Of a DNA stretch of 64,000 nt, positions 20,841 to 31,958 are shown in pieces (within the stretch, counting starts at the first letter, position 1; each line of letters opens with the position of its first letter). Under the pieces are notes generated by a model. It searched no databases. It was not told the origin of the DNA and saw only the letters and a list, made by a program, of their open reading frames with translations. The stretch is taken from contig NZ_SPQT01000013.1 in assembly GCF_004571025.1 (NCBI RefSeq), positions 1-64,000 on the forward strand. The letters run 5' to 3'. This DNA comes from Bradyrhizobium niftali. GTDB taxonomy: Bacteria; Pseudomonadota; Alphaproteobacteria; Rhizobiales; Xanthobacteraceae. A program made the translations under genes and the position numbers.

Positions 20841-21632
20841 TCACTTCGCAATGGCGGGAAGACAGAGCGGACGCTTGCCCTTGCCGATGAAGCCGAGGAT
20901 CTCGGCAATCGCCGGATCCTCGCCGGCGAGCGGCCTGGACGCTTCGAGCCGCTCGGCAAAGGTGCCGGGACCGTGGAAGAGCCTCTGGTAGAACGCACGC
21001 ACGATCGCAAGCCGCTGCTTGGTGAACTTGCGCCGCTTCATGCCGATCAGGTTGAGGCCCTCAAGCACGGCATACTGGCCATTGACCAGCCCGAACGGAA
21101 TGATGTCGTCGCGTACGCCACACACACCGCCCACCATGACCTGCGGCCCGATGCGCGTGAACTGGTGCACCGCGGACAGGCCGCCGATGAAGACGAAGTC
21201 GCCGATCTCGCAGTGACCGCCGAGCGTCGCCGAGGTCGCGAAGATCACGTCATTGCCGACATGGCAGTCATGGCCGACATGGCTGCAATTCATGAAATAG
21301 CCGCGATCGCCGACCGTGGTGATGCCGCCGCCGGCGACGGTGCCGGCATTCATGGTCACGGATTCGCGGATAGTGCAGCCCGAGCCGATCTTGAGCTTCG
21401 TCAGCTCGCCACGGTAGCTGAGCGACTGCGGTGGCGTGCCGAGTGAGGCAAAGGGATAGATGGTGCAATCATCGCCGATGGTGGTCTGCGCCGTGACATG
21501 CACATGTCCGATCAGCTTGCAGTTCGCGCCGATCACGGCATTGGGGCCGATGATGCAGTAGGGGCCGATCTCGGTACCCTCGCCGATCACGGCGCCGTCC
21601 TCGACCCGTGCGGTGGGATCAATCTTGCTCAT
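20841..21632 (-). CDS. lpxA: UDP-N-acetylglucosamine acyltransferase
   Basis: Transfers a 3-hydroxyacyl chain from ACP to UDP-GlcNAc, the first step of lipid A synthesis. The 263-residue chain is a left-handed beta-helix with many hexapeptide repeats (IGPYCI, IGPNAV, IGANCK and so on), followed by a helical C-terminal part (KRRKFTKQRLAIVRAFYQRLF). The active-site histidine is in the MNCSHVGHDCHVG segment. The ATG at 21632 (MSKIDPTARV) is the family start. A 524-bp interval holding an antisense gene separates it from fabZ. Confidence 0.96.
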   Translation of the reverse strand: MSKIDPTARVEDGAVIGEGTEIGPYCIIGPNAVIGANCKLIGHVHVTAQTTIGDDCTIYPFASLGTPPQSLSYRGELTKLKIGSGCTIRESVTMNAGTVAGGGITTVGDRGYFMNCSHVGHDCHVGNDVIFATSATLGGHCEIGDFVFIGGLSAVHQFTRIGPQVMVGGVCGVRDDIIPFGLVNGQYAVLEGLNLIGMKRRKFTKQRLAIVRAFYQRLFHGPGTFAERLEASRPLAGEDPAIAEILGFIGKGKRPLCLPAIAK

Positions 21633-21807
21633 CAAGCAATCTAACTCGTCAAGAAGGTCTGGTTATGTGTTGAAGTCGCTTGGTTTTCCGCTGGTTAGCC
21701 CGACTATGCCCGATCTGTCCAGTGACGTATCATCTCGGCGTGTTTCACGTGCCGGATGCGGCGGCCTTCGCGGCCCATCAACACGTTCATGCGGAGCTTC
21801 AGGTATC

Positions 21808-22131
21808 GTGGTCAGGGCCCTGGCAATGCTGCTCGCACAACTGGCGACCGCACCGCTCGTCTCCGAGACGGTGGAGACCGGCGGACACCGCCCCGTCGAC
21901 CTCGCGACATTCGAATGCCGCGACATTACCCGCAGCACGGTGCTTCAGCGTGTCTGCTACGACCGCGCACAACAGGACCTGATCGTCGCGATCAACGGCG
22001 CATATGACCGTTATTGCGGCGTGGGTCCCGATACGGTCGACGGCCTCCTGGGCGCGCCGTCCATGGGCCAGTTCTTCAACCGGAATATCAGACGCACGAC
22101 ACCGGGCAGCCGCTACGATTGCGGCGCGTGA
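21808..22131 (+). CDS. KTSC-domain protein inside the lpx run
   Basis: A forward-strand gene between lpxA and fabZ, both of which are on the reverse strand. The C-terminal part (residues about 30-107) shows a KTSC-like domain: FECRDI-TRS-VLQRVCYD, a strand pair, YCGV...TVDGLLGAPSMGQFFNRNIR. KTSC domains are small and of unknown function. The start is uncertain: GTG 21808 or ATG 21826 would leave a short hydrophobic leader (ALAMLLAQLATAP) that may be a weak signal peptide. Four cysteines in the mature part could form disulphides if it is exported. Confidence 0.65.
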   Translation: MVRALAMLLAQLATAPLVSETVETGGHRPVDLATFECRDITRSTVLQRVCYDRAQQDLIVAINGAYDRYCGVGPDTVDGLLGAPSMGQFFNRNIRRTTPGSRYDCGA

Positions 22132-22156
22132 GCCCGCCCTGCGGACCGTAAGCCGC

Positions 22157-22618
22157 TCAGTCCGTCAGCATGGCGCCGACGTCGGCTTCCGCGACGACCT
22201 GGCCGTTGACCTTGGCATCGCCGTGAAACCACCACATGGTCTTGCGGCGGCCGAGCGAGCGCATGTGATACTCGATGGTATCGCCGGGCAGCACGGGCTT
22301 GCGGAACTTGCACTTGTCGATGGTGAGGAAATAGACCGCGCGCGGTTTCTCGGTGCCCTCGACCGACTTGATGCCGATCACGCCCGCCGTCTGCGCCATC
22401 GCCTCGATCATCATCACGCCGGGATAGACCGGGCGCTCGGGGAAATGTCCCTGGAAGGCCGGCTCGTTGAAGGTGACGTTCTTGATGCCGATGCCGCTGT
22501 AATCGGCGCGGATGTTGATCACGCGATCGATCAGCAGCATCGGAAAGCGGTGCGGCAGCGTCTGGAGGATCGCGTTGATGTCCACCAGCTCGAACCTAAC
22601 AGGTGATTCCTCCGTCAT
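22157..22618 (-). CDS. fabZ: 3-hydroxyacyl-ACP dehydratase FabZ
   Basis: Dehydrates 3-hydroxyacyl-ACP in fatty acid elongation and balances acyl supply against lipid A synthesis. The 153-residue hot-dog protein has [13 protein letters not shown], the catalytic histidine in [22 protein letters not shown] with its partner glutamate, and FRKPVLPGD. Its start overlaps the lpxD stop by four bases (ATGA). Confidence 0.96.
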   Translation of the reverse strand: MTEESPVRFELVDINAILQTLPHRFPMLLIDRVINIRADYSGIGIKNVTFNEPAFQGHFPERPVYPGVMMIEAMAQTAGVIGIKSVEGTEKPRAVYFLTIDKCKFRKPVLPGDTIEYHMRSLGRRKTMWWFHGDAKVNGQVVAEADVGAMLTD

Positions 22619-23682
22619 TCCCGTCCCTCGTCCTTCGGATCGGCCTTGCTGTCGCGTACCAGGCGCTCCACCGCGATGATCTCCTTGAACCACTGCTTGG
22701 TCGGCTTGGCAAAAAAACCACCCCAGCGTCCGTTCGGCGGGATGTCGTCCTTGACGCCGCTCATCGCGGTGACCTGGGCCCCGTCGCCGATCTTGAGGTG
22801 ATTGTTGATGCCAACCTTTGCTCCCAGCGCCACGTTGTCGCCGATGGTCAGACTGCCGGCCAGCCCGATCTGGGCCGCCAGCAGGCAATTCCGGCCGATC
22901 GTCACATTGTGGCCGATCTGGACCTGGTTGTCGATTTTGGTGCCCTCGCCGATCACGGTGTCGCGCAGGGAACCGCGATCGATGGTGGTGCCGGCGCCGA
23001 CCTCCACATTGTTCTGGATCAGCACGCGCCCGGTCTGCGGCACCTTCAGGTGCCCCTCGGGGCCGAAGAAGATGAAGCCGTAGCCGTCCTGGCCGATCGA
23101 GCAGCCCGGGTGGATCAGCACGTTGTTGCCGATCAGGGCACACTGGATGGCGGTACGGGCGCCGACATTGCAGTCCCGGCCGATCTTGACGCCGGGGCCG
23201 ATCACGGCGCCAACACCGACCACCGTGCCGCTGCCGATCTCGACATCCGCACCGATGACCGCAAGCGGGTCCACGACCACACCGTCCTCGAGGCGCGCCG
23301 TGGGATCGATGATGGCGGACGGCGCGATGCCGTCATTGCCGACCCAGGATTGCGGCCTCAGCGCGTCGCCGTGCCATTCCCGCGCGATCCTGACGAAGGC
23401 GCGGAACGGCTGCGCCGCCCGCAGCACGGCGACGTGCGCGGGCACCTGAGCCTCGAAGCGCGGATTGACCAGGCACGCACCCGCTCTGGTCGTCTTGAGC
23501 TGATCGGCATATTTCAGGTTGTCGAAGAACGCCAGATGCATCGGGCCGGCTTCGTCGAGCGAAGCCAGGCCCGTGATGACGTGATCGCCCCTTGTGGGGT
23601 CGACCAGCAGCGCCTTTGTCAGCGTGGCAATATCGGCCAGCGCCGTCGCAGGCGGCTTTGTGAAGAAGGTCGGCTGCGCCAT
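22615..23682 (-). CDS. lpxD: UDP-3-O-acylglucosamine N-acyltransferase
   Basis: Adds the second hydroxyacyl chain in lipid A synthesis. The 355-residue protein has an N-terminal uridine-binding domain ([19 protein letters not shown]...) and a left-handed beta-helix of hexapeptide repeats, with the catalytic histidine in [12 protein letters not shown] and the GQDGYGFI segment. The C-terminal helix ([18 protein letters not shown]) is standard. I chose the ATG at 23682 because the family begins with this sequence. It follows bamA after a 137-bp gap that contains a hairpin. Confidence 0.96.
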   Translation of the reverse strand: MAQPTFFTKPPATALADIATLTKALLVDPTRGDHVITGLASLDEAGPMHLAFFDNLKYADQLKTTRAGACLVNPRFEAQVPAHVAVLRAAQPFRAFVRIAREWHGDALRPQSWVGNDGIAPSAIIDPTARLEDGVVVDPLAVIGADVEIGSGTVVGVGAVIGPGVKIGRDCNVGARTAIQCALIGNNVLIHPGCSIGQDGYGFIFFGPEGHLKVPQTGRVLIQNNVEVGAGTTIDRGSLRDTVIGEGTKIDNQVQIGHNVTIGRNCLLAAQIGLAGSLTIGDNVALGAKVGINNHLKIGDGAQVTAMSGVKDDIPPNGRWGGFFAKPTKQWFKEIIAVERLVRDSKADPKDEGRE

Positions 23683-23769
23683 TCCACCCCGTCGTGGTCC
23701 GGCTTCGGCATGAAGCGGCCAAGCCGCATCATGCCTCATCTCCCGGATTGAGCACGAACTTTTTGGAGA

Positions 23770-23799
23770 CCGGCCCCCAGGGGAAACCCAAGGGGCCGG
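23770..23799. promoter_or_regulatory. Hairpin between bamA and lpxD
   Basis: CCGGCCCC and GGGGCCGG form an 8-bp GC stem around a 14-base loop in the bamA-lpxD gap. No T-run follows on the transcribed (reverse) strand, so it is not a standard terminator. It may protect or process the mRNA within the operon. Confidence 0.35.
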
Positions 23800-23819
23800 A
23801 TCATGCTCTGCTGATCGAA

Positions 23820-26342
23820 TTAGAACGAGGTACCGCCGCCGAACCGGAACTCCTGGGTGCGGTCATACTTGCCCTTGCTGAGCGGCACGGCGTAGTCGAA
23901 GCGCAGCGGACCGAACGGCGACTGCCAGATCAGGCCGACACCGACCGACGAGCGGATCACCTTGCTGTCGTCGTAGACGAGGCCGGTACAGGTTCCGGCA
24001 CTCGACGGATTGACGGTCGACGGAATACAGCCAGGCGCGTTGACTTCGTTGGTCACCGTCCAGCTCGTCGGTCCCCTGTAGTCATACAGGCCGCCGGCAT
24101 CGGCATAGACCGCGCCCTTCAGACCCACTTCCTTCGGCAGGAACCAGAACGGCATCTGCAATTCGAACGAAGCGCCCCAATACTTGGTGCCGCCGAGCGC
24201 GTCCTGCGTACCGAAAGGATTCAGATCGCGCGGGCCGATGCCGTTCGGAGAGAAGCCGCGGACGAGGTTCGGACCCATCTGGAACTGGTCGAGCATCCGC
24301 AGATCTTTGTCGAGCTTGGTCAGAACACCACCCTGGAGATGGACGAGGCCGACGATATCAGACACCAGCGGGGCGTAGTACTTTCCGTCCGCCGCGGTCT
24401 TCAGGTAGGACACGTCGCCGCCGACGCCGGCGAAATCCTGCCGGAAGTCGATGAGCAGGCCGTCGGTGGGGTTCTTGTTGTTGTCGAGCGTGTTGTAGGT
24501 CAGCGTATAGCCGAGCGCCGAGGTCAGGGTCTTGCCGTTGGCAAGCTCCTTGCGCACCGGCAGCGAGGCTTCGCCGTCGTTGTAGCAGCCGAGGCCGTTG
24601 GTCGAGGCAAGGCTGATGCCGTTGGCGGCCGCATAGGCCGGGCTCGGGTTGAAGGCCGCCGAAGTCGGATCGTTGTTACAGTTCGCCAGGTAGGACGGCA
24701 GCGTGATTTCCTGCCGATAGATCGAATAGCGCAGCTGGAGCGACAGATCTTCGCGCAAGGAGAAGCCGAGACGCGGCGAGAAGCCGAGCGTCTTGGTGCC
24801 GTAGGAGATGTAGCTGTTGGACAGCTGCTGCCGCTGATAGAGGTCGAGGCCGAGCGCGACGCGGTAGTCGAGCAGATACGGTTCGACGAACGACAGCGAA
24901 TAGCCGCGCGCGTACTGGCCATAGGTCACCGACGCCTTGGCGAACAGGCCGCGACCAAGCAGGTTGCGTTCGGAGATCGAGACTTCGGCAAGCGCGCCGT
25001 CGGTCGTGGAGTACCCGCCCGAGACCGAGAAGTCGCCGGTCGATTTTTCTTCCATGTCGACGACCAGGATGACGCGGTCGCTGGACGAGCCGGGCTCCGT
25101 CGTGATCTTCACGGTCTTGAAATAGTCGAGGTTCTTCAGGCGCCGCTCGGCACGATCGACCAGCGCGCGGTTGTAGGCATCGCCCTCGGAGATGTCGAAC
25201 TCGCGACGGATCACGTAGTCGCGCGTGCGCGTGTTGCCGCGCAGGTTGATGCGCTCGATATAGGTGCGCGGGCCCTCGTCGATGTTGAACACGACCGAGA
25301 CGGTGTGCGCCTCGAAATTGCGGTCGCCGCCGGGACGGACCACGGCAAAGGCATAGCCGCGGCGCGAGGCCTCGATCTGCATGTCCTCGACCGACTTCTC
25401 GACCGATTCGACGTTGTAGAGCGAGCCGACATTGACGCGCGAAAAGGAGCGCATCGAGCTCGGGTCGAAGTTCGGGATGCTGGAACGGAAGTCGAGCGCA
25501 CCGACGCGGTATTGGGAGCCTTCCTCGATCTTGAAGGTGACGTTGAAGCCCTTCTTCTCCGGATCGTATTCGGTGAGCGCGGCCACGACCTGGACGTCGG
25601 CGAAGCCGTTCTTGAGGTAGAAGCGGCGGATCAGGTCGCGGTCGGCCTCGACGCGGTCGGGATCGTAGATGTCGCCGCTGCCAAGGAAGCTCAGCAGGTT
25701 CGATTCGCGCGTCTTGATGACGTCCCGCAGGCGGTAGGACGAGAACGCAACGTTGCCGACGAAGTCGATCGACTTGACGCCGGTCTTGGCGCCCTCCTCG
25801 ATCGTGAAGATGAGATCGACACGGTTGTTCGGCTGCTCGATGACCTCGGGCGTGACGCGGACGTCGTAGCGGCCGGAGCGGCGGTAGATTTCGGCGATTC
25901 GCAGCGTGTCGGACTGCACCATGGCGCGGGAGAAGGTGCCGCGCGCCTTGGACTGGACTTCAGCGGTGAGCTGCTCGTCCTTGATTTTCTTGTTGCCCTC
26001 GAAGGCGATGCGACCGATCACCGGGTTTTCCACCACGGAGACGACGATCTGGCCACCGGCGCCGCGGTTGATCTTCACGTCCTGGAACAGGCCGGTCTCG
26101 ATCAGCGCCTTGAGGCCGTCGTCGATGGCGCCCTGATCCAGGCGACCGCCCGGACCCGCCTTGAAATAGGAGCGGATCGTCTCCACCTCGACACGGCGAT
26201 TTCCCTCGACGGAAATCGACTGGACGGTCTGCGCAAGCGCAGGCGATGACACAAAAGCCGCCCCAATCGGGGCAACCACCGGCGCGCCGAACATGATCAG
26301 GGTGGCAAGCAAGCCGCCCCGGAGTCGCAGTCCAAACTTCAT
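23820..26342 (-). CDS. bamA: Outer membrane protein assembly factor BamA
   Basis: Central component of the BAM machine that inserts beta-barrel proteins. The 840-residue precursor has a signal peptide ([10 protein letters not shown]...SSPALA), five POTRA domains (starting [17 protein letters not shown], ending before residue about 420) and a C-terminal Omp85 barrel. The barrel carries the lid-lock motif region VRGF ([15 protein letters not shown]) and ends in GGGTSF with the expected terminal phenylalanine. I chose the ATG at 26342 for the signal peptide. The order rseP-bamA-lpxD-fabZ-lpxA is the common proteobacterial envelope operon. Confidence 0.96.
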   Translation of the reverse strand: MKFGLRLRGGLLATLIMFGAPVVAPIGAAFVSSPALAQTVQSISVEGNRRVEVETIRSYFKAGPGGRLDQGAIDDGLKALIETGLFQDVKINRGAGGQIVVSVVENPVIGRIAFEGNKKIKDEQLTAEVQSKARGTFSRAMVQSDTLRIAEIYRRSGRYDVRVTPEVIEQPNNRVDLIFTIEEGAKTGVKSIDFVGNVAFSSYRLRDVIKTRESNLLSFLGSGDIYDPDRVEADRDLIRRFYLKNGFADVQVVAALTEYDPEKKGFNVTFKIEEGSQYRVGALDFRSSIPNFDPSSMRSFSRVNVGSLYNVESVEKSVEDMQIEASRRGYAFAVVRPGGDRNFEAHTVSVVFNIDEGPRTYIERINLRGNTRTRDYVIRREFDISEGDAYNRALVDRAERRLKNLDYFKTVKITTEPGSSSDRVILVVDMEEKSTGDFSVSGGYSTTDGALAEVSISERNLLGRGLFAKASVTYGQYARGYSLSFVEPYLLDYRVALGLDLYQRQQLSNSYISYGTKTLGFSPRLGFSLREDLSLQLRYSIYRQEITLPSYLANCNNDPTSAAFNPSPAYAAANGISLASTNGLGCYNDGEASLPVRKELANGKTLTSALGYTLTYNTLDNNKNPTDGLLIDFRQDFAGVGGDVSYLKTAADGKYYAPLVSDIVGLVHLQGGVLTKLDKDLRMLDQFQMGPNLVRGFSPNGIGPRDLNPFGTQDALGGTKYWGASFELQMPFWFLPKEVGLKGAVYADAGGLYDYRGPTSWTVTNEVNAPGCIPSTVNPSSAGTCTGLVYDDSKVIRSSVGVGLIWQSPFGPLRFDYAVPLSKGKYDRTQEFRFGGGTSF

Positions 26343-26519
26343 TGCGCAACGCGCCCTTATCATTCCGTGCCAGACCCAACCCCAACGCCGGTCCGGAGAT
26401 TCCCCAAGTTCAGAGCCGCTTGTAGCCAATTTCACCGACGCCGCAAACGGCCGAGCGCGCCGCAATTTCAATTTCATTCCAAGACGTTGCTCAACAGCAA
26501 CGCCTCAAAAAAGCCCCTA

Positions 26520-27671
26520 TCAGGAAGCCGCCATCCGCAGGATGTCGTTGTAGGTCGCAAACACCATCAGCATCAGCACCAAACCAAGCCCGATTCGGAA
26601 CCCCATCTCCTGCGTCCGCTCGGACAGGGGCCGGCCGCGGACCACTTCCGCCGCGTAGAACATAAGGTGACCGCCATCCAGCAGCGGAATCGGGAACAGG
26701 TTCAGCAGGCCAATCGACACCGACAGCACCGCACAGAGGTTGATCACGAACTGGAACCCGGCGCTGGCCGCCTGCCCCGACATCTTCGCGATCCCGAGGA
26801 CGCCGCTGACCTCGTTGGGATTGCCGTTTCCGACAAACAGCGAGCCCAGGAACTTGAAGGTGCTGGTGATGATGAACCAGACCTGCTCGACCCCGATCTT
26901 GAGCGCCTCGCCGACACCGACCGGTGTGGTCGAGGCCTCACCAGCCTGGGACTTGTGCTCGACGCCCAGCACGCCGAGGCGGTGGCTGTTGCCGAACGGA
27001 TCCTTGCGCTCGAGCAGCGCCGGCGTCGCGGTCAGCGACACGATGGCGCCGTCACGCTTCACCTGGAAGGCAAGCGCCGAACCGGCATTCATCGCCACGA
27101 TTCGCTGCATGTCGGCAAAGCTCTCGATCGGCTTGCCGTCGATCTGGACGACGACGTCCCCGATCTTGAAGCCGGCCACAGCCGCCGCGCCATCGGCGAC
27201 GACGCCGTCGACGCGCGCGATCGTGCTCGGCTTGCCGTAATACAGGGCCATGCCGGCGAAGATCAGCGCCCCCAGAATGAAATTGGCGATCGGTCCGGCC
27301 GCGACGATGGCGGCGCGCGGGCCGACCTTCTTGTGGTGGAAGCTGCCGGCGCGCTCCTCGGCCGTCATGGCCGCGAGCGTCTCGGCCGACGGGGTCGAGG
27401 CCTCGCTCTCGTCCCCGAAGAACTTGACGTAACCGCCGAGCGGGATCGCCGAAATCTTCCAGCGGGTGCCATGGCGGTCATTGAAACCGACCAGCTCGGG
27501 CCCGAAGCCGAGCGAGAAGGTTAACACCCGAACGCCAGCCCAGCGCGCGACCAGGAAATGGCCGAGTTCGTGGAAGAACACGACGATGGTCAGGACGAAC
27601 AGGAAGGGAATTGCGTAGCCGAGGAGCCCATGGCTCAACGTATTGAAACTATGGACAAAAAAGTCGATCAT
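26520..27671 (-). CDS. rseP: Site-2 zinc metalloprotease RseP
   Basis: Cleaves membrane-embedded substrates such as anti-sigma factors during envelope stress. The 383-residue protein has HELGH (H34-E35...H38) in the first membrane segment, a PDZ domain in the periplasmic loop (VVADGAAAVAGFKIGDVVVQIDG) and the second zinc-ligand motif LLDGGHLM near the C-terminus. This single-PDZ length is normal in alphaproteobacteria (MmpA/EcfE type). It follows dxr by 44 bp. Confidence 0.95.
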   Translation of the reverse strand: MIDFFVHSFNTLSHGLLGYAIPFLFVLTIVVFFHELGHFLVARWAGVRVLTFSLGFGPELVGFNDRHGTRWKISAIPLGGYVKFFGDESEASTPSAETLAAMTAEERAGSFHHKKVGPRAAIVAAGPIANFILGALIFAGMALYYGKPSTIARVDGVVADGAAAVAGFKIGDVVVQIDGKPIESFADMQRIVAMNAGSALAFQVKRDGAIVSLTATPALLERKDPFGNSHRLGVLGVEHKSQAGEASTTPVGVGEALKIGVEQVWFIITSTFKFLGSLFVGNGNPNEVSGVLGIAKMSGQAASAGFQFVINLCAVLSVSIGLLNLFPIPLLDGGHLMFYAAEVVRGRPLSERTQEMGFRIGLGLVLMLMVFATYNDILRMAAS

Positions 27672-27715
27672 CGAATTCCCTTATCCAGCGCCGCAAGGCC
27701 CTGGCCCCGAACCAT

Positions 27716-28939
27716 CTAGGATGCCTTTAAGGCAATTTGAGGCAATAGGGCGGCAGCTCTATTTCGAGCAACATGGTCAACGGAGATTGCATCGTCGGCG
27801 GACGTCAGGGGCGTCTGGTTACCACCCCGGATCCAGTCTTCCAGCGTCGCCTCGACCAGGCGGGCGATCGCACCGAACCGGATCTTGCCGGCGATGAAGG
27901 CGGCGACCGCGATCTCGTTGGCGGCGTTGTACACCGTGGTCGCCCCCTTCCCGGTCCGGAGCGAATCGTAAGCCAGCCGTAGTCCGGGGAACCGCTCGAA
28001 ATCGGGCGCCTCGAAGGTCAGCTGCCCGATCTTGGCCAGATCGAGCTTGGCCGCCGGTCCCTTGATGCGGTCGGGCCAGCCGAGGCAGTGGGCGATCGGC
28101 GTGCGCATGTCGGGAGAGCCGAGCTGGGCCACGACCGAACGGTCGGAGAACTCGACCATGCCGTGGATGATCGACTGCGGATGAACGAGAACGTCGATCT
28201 CGTCGGGCGAGAGTGCGAACAGATAGGAGGCCTCGATCACCTCGAGCCCCTTGTTCATCATCGAGGCGGAATCGATCGTGATCTTCTGGCCCATGCTCCA
28301 GTTCGGATGCTTCAGCGCCTGGGCGAGTGTCGCCTGCTCGATGTCGACAGGCTTCCAGGTCCGGAACGGACCGCCGGATGCCGTGATGATGACACGGACC
28401 AGTTCGTCGCGATTGCCTGAGCCGAGCGCCTGGAACAGCGCATTGTGCTCGGAATCCGCTGGCAGGATGCAGGCGCCGGCTTTCGCCGCGCGCTGCATGA
28501 AGAAATCGCCGGCGCAGACGAGGCATTCCTTGTTGGCGAGCGCGACATGTGCGCCGCGATCGACCGCGGCGAGCGCCGGCTTCAGTCCGGCGGCGCCGCT
28601 CACGGCGGCCATCACCCAATCGGCCGGGCGCGCACCCGCTTCGATCACCGCGCTTTCGCCGGCGCCGCATTCGGTGCTCGTGCCCGCAAGCGCAGCCTTG
28701 AGCTCGGCGAACTTGGAAGTGTCGGCGATCGCCACGAAGCGCGCCGAAAACTCCTTCGCGAGCTTTGCCAGCGCTTCGACATTGCCGTTCGCCGTCAGTG
28801 CCTCGACGCGGTAGCGTTCGGGAGAGGCGCGCAGCAGATCCATCGTGCTGTCGCCGATCGAGCCGGTGGCACCGAGAACCGTGACGCTGCGGACGGCAGA
28901 CGCCGCAGCCTTGTTATTACGCAATGGGACCGCGCTCAT
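27716..28939 (-). CDS. dxr: 1-deoxy-D-xylulose 5-phosphate reductoisomerase
   Basis: Makes 2-C-methyl-D-erythritol 4-phosphate with NADPH, the committed step of the MEP isoprenoid pathway. The 407-residue protein has the NADPH-binding [29 protein letters not shown], the metal-binding [13 protein letters not shown] and the catalytic-loop region [19 protein letters not shown] and the [12 protein letters not shown] segment are complete. The ATG at 28939 gives the family start, four bases from the cdsA stop. Its product feeds UppS, encoded nearby. Confidence 0.95.
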   Translation of the reverse strand: MSAVPLRNNKAAASAVRSVTVLGATGSIGDSTMDLLRASPERYRVEALTANGNVEALAKLAKEFSARFVAIADTSKFAELKAALAGTSTECGAGESAVIEAGARPADWVMAAVSGAAGLKPALAAVDRGAHVALANKECLVCAGDFFMQRAAKAGACILPADSEHNALFQALGSGNRDELVRVIITASGGPFRTWKPVDIEQATLAQALKHPNWSMGQKITIDSASMMNKGLEVIEASYLFALSPDEIDVLVHPQSIIHGMVEFSDRSVVAQLGSPDMRTPIAHCLGWPDRIKGPAAKLDLAKIGQLTFEAPDFERFPGLRLAYDSLRTGKGATTVYNAANEIAVAAFIAGKIRFGAIARLVEATLEDWIRGGNQTPLTSADDAISVDHVARNRAAALLPQIALKAS

Positions 28940-28943
28940 ATCC

Positions 28944-29786
28944 TCACCAAACCACAAGACCGCTTCCGGCGCTATGCACACCATGGCGGAGAAAGCCGAT
29001 AATCCATGCCGCCAGGATGGCGGCGACAAAGCCGTCCAGACGGTCCAGTAGACCGCCATGACCGGGAATTAAGTGACTGGAATCCTTGACACCGAAGCGC
29101 CGCTTCACGGCGGATTCGAAGAGATCGCCGAGTTGCGAGACCACCGACAGGACGGCGCTGACGAGCAGCAGTGGAACCGCCTTCCCGAGCCCGCAAGCCG
29201 CAAAGCCCGCGGCAACCGCAAGGCTGGCGGCAAAGCCGCCGAGGGCGCCGGCCCAGGTCTTCTTCGGGCTCACGCGCGGCCACAGCTTCGGTCCGCCAAT
29301 GCCGCGACCGGCGAAATAGCCGCCGATATCGGTCACCCACACCACGAGCAGCACGAACATCAGCGCGGCAAAGCCGTTCACGAGATCCTGCCGTACCAGG
29401 ATCGAGGCCAGCAGCGCCGCCGATGCATAGGCGAATCCGGAGGCCGCCCAGACGAACTTGCCTCGCGCGATCAGCGTCACGATGGCGCCGCCAACGAGGC
29501 CGGTGACGACGGCGGTCTTGAGCGCGCCGAAGGCGACGCAGAAGCCCATGATGGCGAGGACGATCGTTCCGGACGCGGTCAGTGCAACGGACCCAGCACC
29601 CACCACCATCAGCCATTCCGCGAACAGCCCGATCGACACCAGGGTGACGAGGAGCGCCCACAGCCAGCCGCCGGCATAAGCGAGCGCAATGGCAAGCGGC
29701 GCCAGCACCAGCGCTGCGAGGACCCGCATCACGAGATTGCTCGGGGCAGGCTTCGCGCCAGCCGGTGCGGTTTCGGGTTCGCTCAC
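28944..29786 (-). CDS. cdsA: Phosphatidate cytidylyltransferase
   Basis: Makes CDP-diacylglycerol from phosphatidic acid and CTP for all membrane phospholipids. The 280-residue protein has about eight membrane segments and the CDS signature [20 protein letters not shown]...LDRLDG. A GTG at 29786 overlaps the uppS stop by four bases (GTGA); an ATG at codon 20 is the alternative start. It is an inner-membrane protein. Confidence 0.93.
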   Translation of the reverse strand: MSEPETAPAGAKPAPSNLVMRVLAALVLAPLAIALAYAGGWLWALLVTLVSIGLFAEWLMVVGAGSVALTASGTIVLAIMGFCVAFGALKTAVVTGLVGGAIVTLIARGKFVWAASGFAYASAALLASILVRQDLVNGFAALMFVLLVVWVTDIGGYFAGRGIGGPKLWPRVSPKKTWAGALGGFAASLAVAAGFAACGLGKAVPLLLVSAVLSVVSQLGDLFESAVKRRFGVKDSSHLIPGHGGLLDRLDGFVAAILAAWIIGFLRHGVHSAGSGLVVW

Positions 29787-30541
29787 GAGGCGGTTTTCGC
29801 AACCAGGCCGCCGAAACGGCGCTCGCGCCTGGCAAATTCGGCGATCGCGCCTTCCAGCGCCGCCTTGTCGAAATCGGGCCAGTGGATCGGCACGAACACG
29901 AGCTCGCTATAGGCGGCCTGCCACATCAGGAAGTTGGACAGGCGCTGCTCGCCGCTGGTGCGGATGATGAGATCGGGATCGGGAATGTCGGGCGCATCGA
30001 GATGCGCGCCAAGCGTCTCGGCGTCGATGGTGGCAGGATCGCGCCTGCCCTCCGCGACCTCGCGCGCGAGCTTCTGCGCCGCTTTCGCGATCTCCTGCCG
30101 CGAGCCGTAGTTGAAGGCGACGACGAGCGTCAGGCGCGTGTTGTCGCGCGTCAGTTCCTCGGCCTCGTTGAGCAGCGCGCAGATGTCGCTATCGAGCCCT
30201 TCGCGCTCGCCGATGATGCGGACCTTGACGCCGTCGCGATGCAGGCTCGCGAGATCGTTGCGGATGAAGCGCCTGAGCAGGCCGAACAGATCGCCGATCT
30301 CGCTCGCCGGGCGCGACCAGTTCTCCGAGCTGAAGGAAAAGATGGTGAGATAGCGGATGCCGAGCTCGTGCGAGGCGCGCACCACGCGGCGCAAGGCCTC
30401 CACGCCGCGGCGATGACCTTCAGCCCGCGGCAGACCACGCGCGGCCGCCCAACGCCCGTTGCCATCCATGATGATGGCGACATGCGCAGGCGCGTCGGAC
30501 CGGTCGGGTCCTTCCGTTGCGGGCGCGGCGGCGTTGGACAT
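29783..30541 (-). CDS. uppS: Undecaprenyl diphosphate synthase
   Basis: Extends farnesyl diphosphate to C55 undecaprenyl diphosphate, the lipid carrier for peptidoglycan and surface polysaccharides. The 252-residue cis-prenyltransferase shows [13 protein letters not shown] with the catalytic aspartate, [22 protein letters not shown] and the C-terminal [24 protein letters not shown]. The ATG at 30541 ([11 protein letters not shown]) lies 10 bp after the frr stop, within the operon. Confidence 0.95.
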   Translation of the reverse strand: MSNAAAPATEGPDRSDAPAHVAIIMDGNGRWAAARGLPRAEGHRRGVEALRRVVRASHELGIRYLTIFSFSSENWSRPASEIGDLFGLLRRFIRNDLASLHRDGVKVRIIGEREGLDSDICALLNEAEELTRDNTRLTLVVAFNYGSRQEIAKAAQKLAREVAEGRRDPATIDAETLGAHLDAPDIPDPDLIIRTSGEQRLSNFLMWQAAYSELVFVPIHWPDFDKAALEGAIAEFARRERRFGGLVAKTAS

Positions 30542-30551
30542 GACGGCAGCC

Positions 30552-31115
30552 TCAGACGGTGAGGATTTCTTTTTCCTTGGCGGCCAGCAGCTGGTCGATC
30601 TCGGCGATCGTGCCGTCGGTCGCCTTCTGCACCTCGTCGGCATGACGCTTCTGATCGTCCTCCGACATCTCGTGATTTTTCTCGAGCTTCTTCAGAACGT
30701 CGAGGCCGTCGCGGCGGACATGACGCGTGGCGACCTTGGCGGCTTCCGCGTATTTGTGCGCGACCTTGACGAGCTCCTTGCGTCGCTCCTCGTTGAGCTC
30801 GGGGATGCGCAGGCGCAGCACCTGGCCTTCGGTCGCGGGCGACAGGCCGAGATTGGAATCGACGATCGCCTTCTCCACCGCCTTGACCATCGACTTGTCC
30901 CAGACCTGCACCGAGATGAGGCGCGGCTCGGGCACGCTGACGGTGGCGAGCTGGTTCAGCGGCATGTGGCTGCCATAGGCCTCGACCTGCACCGGATCGA
31001 GCATCGAGGCGGAGGCGCGGCCGGTGCGCAAGCCGCCGAGCTCGTGCTTGAGGGACTGGACGGCGCCTTGCATGCGGCGCTTCACTTCGTTGAGGTCGAA
31101 ATTACCCGTGGGCAT
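30552..31115 (-). CDS. frr: Ribosome recycling factor
   Basis: Splits post-termination ribosomes together with EF-G. The 187-residue protein has the two-domain pattern: [25 protein letters not shown] near the N-terminus, the beta-rich domain II ([21 protein letters not shown]), and C-terminal helices with [21 protein letters not shown] chose the ATG at 31115 rather than a GTG just upstream. It lies between pyrH and uppS, as in most proteobacteria. Confidence 0.96.
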   Translation of the reverse strand: MPTGNFDLNEVKRRMQGAVQSLKHELGGLRTGRASASMLDPVQVEAYGSHMPLNQLATVSVPEPRLISVQVWDKSMVKAVEKAIVDSNLGLSPATEGQVLRLRIPELNEERRKELVKVAHKYAEAAKVATRHVRRDGLDVLKKLEKNHEMSEDDQKRHADEVQKATDGTIAEIDQLLAAKEKEILTV

Positions 31116-31183
31116 CACGTTTCTCCTTCAAAATCCCGGCGACCTCACCGCGCCCCTCCCTTCAGGGCGCGCCAGATGAGCCG

Positions 31184-31900
31184 TCAGCCGGCGACGATGG
31201 TACCGTGGCCGATGCCACGCAGAATCGCACCGATCGACCCCGGCTCCGCGATCGAGAACACGATGATAGGCAGCGACGTCTCGCGGGCAAGCGCGAAGGC
31301 GGTCGCATCCATCACCTTGTAGCCGCCCTCGATCGCCTGCGAATGCGTCAGCCGGTCGAACCGCGTGGCGGTCGGATCCTTCTTCGGGTCGGCCGAGTAG
31401 ACGCCGTCGACATTGGTCGCCTTCAGGACCGCCTGGGCGCCGATTTCGGCGGCGCGCAGCACCGCGGTCGTATCGGTGGTGAAGAACGGATTGCCGGTTC
31501 CGCCGCCGAGCAGCACGATCCGGCCCTCGGCGAGGTATTTGTGCGCCGCAGTTCGGGTGAACAGCTCGGAAATCTCGGGCATGACGAAGGCCGACAGCGT
31601 GCGCGCCGGCGTGCCCTTGCGCTCGATCGCCGCTTCCAGCGCGAGGCAGTTCATCATGGTGGCGAGCATGCCCATGGTGTCGCCGGTCGGGCGCGAGACG
31701 CCGCGGGAGGACACCTCGACGCCGCGCACGATGTTGCCGCCGCCGATCACGACCGCAACCTCGGTGCCGAGATGGCGGGCGGCGATCAGATCGTCCGCAA
31801 CCCTGTCGACGGTCGGCTGATCGATGCCAAAACCCTGCTGTCCCGCGAGATATTCGCCGGACAGCTTGATCACGACGCGACGATAGACCGGATCAGTCAT
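31184..31900 (-). CDS. pyrH: UMP kinase
   Basis: Phosphorylates UMP to UDP in pyrimidine synthesis; it is the bacterial hexameric type of the amino-acid-kinase fold. The 238-residue chain has [23 protein letters not shown], the [15 protein letters not shown] segment and [20 protein letters not shown]. The ATG at 31900 gives [15 protein letters not shown], the usual start. It lies between tsf and frr. Confidence 0.96.
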   Translation of the reverse strand: MTDPVYRRVVIKLSGEYLAGQQGFGIDQPTVDRVADDLIAARHLGTEVAVVIGGGNIVRGVEVSSRGVSRPTGDTMGMLATMMNCLALEAAIERKGTPARTLSAFVMPEISELFTRTAAHKYLAEGRIVLLGGGTGNPFFTTDTTAVLRAAEIGAQAVLKATNVDGVYSADPKKDPTATRFDRLTHSQAIEGGYKVMDATAFALARETSLPIIVFSIAEPGSIGAILRGIGHGTIVAG

Positions 31901-31958
31901 GAGCACTTTCCTCGTCCGGGCGCCGCTTCCGGCGGCACGCCGGAAGGAACGTTCCGGC

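Noticed and set aside
23694-26249. Forward-strand 851-codon frame over bamA and lpxD
   Set aside because: Antisense shadow of BamA; composition and lack of motifs mark it as non-coding.
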